A stretch of DNA of 5,624 nt, from NCBI GenBank assembly GCA_020024855.1, contig JAHHTB010000127.1:1-5624 (forward strand), in the 5' to 3' direction. The translations under genes and the position numbers were made by a program. Numbering within the stretch: the first letter of the stretch is position 1; the number at the start of each line of letters is the position of its first letter. Of the stretch, positions 5,108 through 5,624 are shown in pieces. The notes under the pieces were generated by a model. That model saw only the letters and a list, made by a program, of their open reading frames with translations. It made no database searches and was not told where the DNA came from. The stretch comes from Fusobacterium sp. Lineage in GTDB: Bacteria > Fusobacteriota > Fusobacteriia > Fusobacteriales > Fusobacteriaceae.

Positions 5108-5624
5108 TTAATTGATTTCCAATCCCATTATAAGTAAATCAAAAAATTTATCATTTATAAATGTTCCTCTTGTTATTATTCCTTCTTCTTTAAAACCTAT
5201 TTTTTTATAAAAATTTATTGCTTTAATATTATCTATTCTTGTATCAAGATTTATTTTTCTAAGTCCACCTTTTTTAGATAATAATATTGCTGTTTTAATA
5301 AGATAATCTCCTACTTTTAAACCCCAATATTTTTTTAATACCACTATACCTAATTCTCCAAAATAAATAGAACGAATTCTTTTTTCATTTGTACTTATAG
5401 AACAACTTCCAATTATTTTTCCTTCTAATTCAGCTATAAGAAAAAAATTCTTTTCTGTTGAATTTTTTAAAATTTCTTTTTGTTCATCTAAAGTTATTTT
5501 TGGACCTTCAATACCAAAACCAAGAAAATCTGTTTCTCCTCCAACAATATTAAAATATTCTAAAAAATTTTTTGCATCATTTTCATTAGCTTTTCTTATA
5601 ATAATTTTTTGGCTATCTCTTAAA
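5108..5624 (-). CDS. GNAT-family N-acetyltransferase, N-terminus cut by the window edge
   Basis: The frame is open from the right edge to the stop at 5108-5110, giving 171 visible residues; no ATG occurs in it, so the start lies just beyond 5624. A GTG at 5344 is Val94 inside the fold, not a start. The visible N-terminus (SQKIIIRKANENDAKNF) is the usual first strand and helix of a GNAT protein, so only a few residues are probably missing. FFLIAELEGKIIGSCSI forms the central hairpin. The acetyl-CoA pyrophosphate loop is YWGLKVG (99-105), a version of the Q/R-x-x-G-x-G/A motif. The closing region has NLDTRIDNIKAINFYKKIGF (125-144), typical of RimJ/RimL-like and small-molecule GNATs. It would transfer an acetyl group from acetyl-CoA to an amine; the substrate cannot be told. 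It points the same way as the EF-G-like gene, and read-through into that gene is possible. Confidence 0.88.
   Translation of the reverse strand, partial: LRDSQKIIIRKANENDAKNFLEYFNIVGGETDFLGFGIEGPKITLDEQKEILKNSTEKNFFLIAELEGKIIGSCSISTNEKRIRSIYFGELGIVVLKKYWGLKVGDYLIKTAILLSKKGGLRKINLDTRIDNIKAINFYKKIGFKEEGIITRGTFINDKFFDLLIMGLEIN

Noticed and set aside
5108..5344. A 78-residue acetyltransferase starting at the GTG at 5344
   Set aside because: The same frame stays open to the window edge and encodes the missing N-terminal half of a GNAT fold, so the GTG is an internal Val codon.
1..5624. tRNA or rRNA genes, CRISPR arrays, insertion sequences, phage genes or attachment sites
   Set aside because: No cloverleaf, rRNA sequence, regularly spaced repeats, transposase or integrase motifs, or long terminal repeats were seen on either strand.

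Overview
This is AT-rich, densely packed bacterial DNA with strong Shine-Dalgarno sequences. The gene content (a DUF4250 protein, a YceK-like lipoprotein that implies an outer membrane, a CorA transporter, and an EF-G-like GTPase without the switch II histidine) fits the Fusobacteria best, for example Fusobacterium, Cetobacterium or Ilyobacter. A clostridial source is second choice. The assignment rests on family and composition only.

Layout. Positions 1-69 hold a terminator for a gene left of the window. Positions 70-335 form a long leader ahead of corA, with a likely promoter, a possible 19-codon leader ORF and a potential RNA structure over the corA ribosome binding site. On the + strand follow corA (336-1307) with its own terminator, free methionine-(R)-sulfoxide reductase (1427-1927) from a new promoter, and a small lipoprotein (1990-2502) probably on the same transcript. 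A bidirectional terminator at 2524-2557 separates these from the - strand genes: a DUF4250 protein (2556-2741) with its own near-consensus promoter, an EF-G-like translation GTPase (2856-4925) ending in its own terminator, and a GNAT N-acetyltransferase (5108-5624) cut by the right edge.

How the genes work together. There is no obvious single pathway. The genes are mostly independent housekeeping units: divalent cation transport, repair of oxidised methionine, an envelope lipoprotein, a ribosome-linked GTPase and a small-molecule or protein acetyltransferase. The most interesting material is in the untranslated regions. In the corA leader a short ORF is followed by a hairpin whose loop resembles the 16S anti-Shine-Dalgarno and is complementary to the corA ribosome binding site. 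Upstream of the EF-G-like gene, a 9-bp inverted repeat could hide its ribosome binding site only in longer read-through transcripts. Two protein-level oddities also stand out: the sulfoxide reductase lacks the usual resolving cysteine, and the EF-G-like protein has Tyr in place of the catalytic switch II His.
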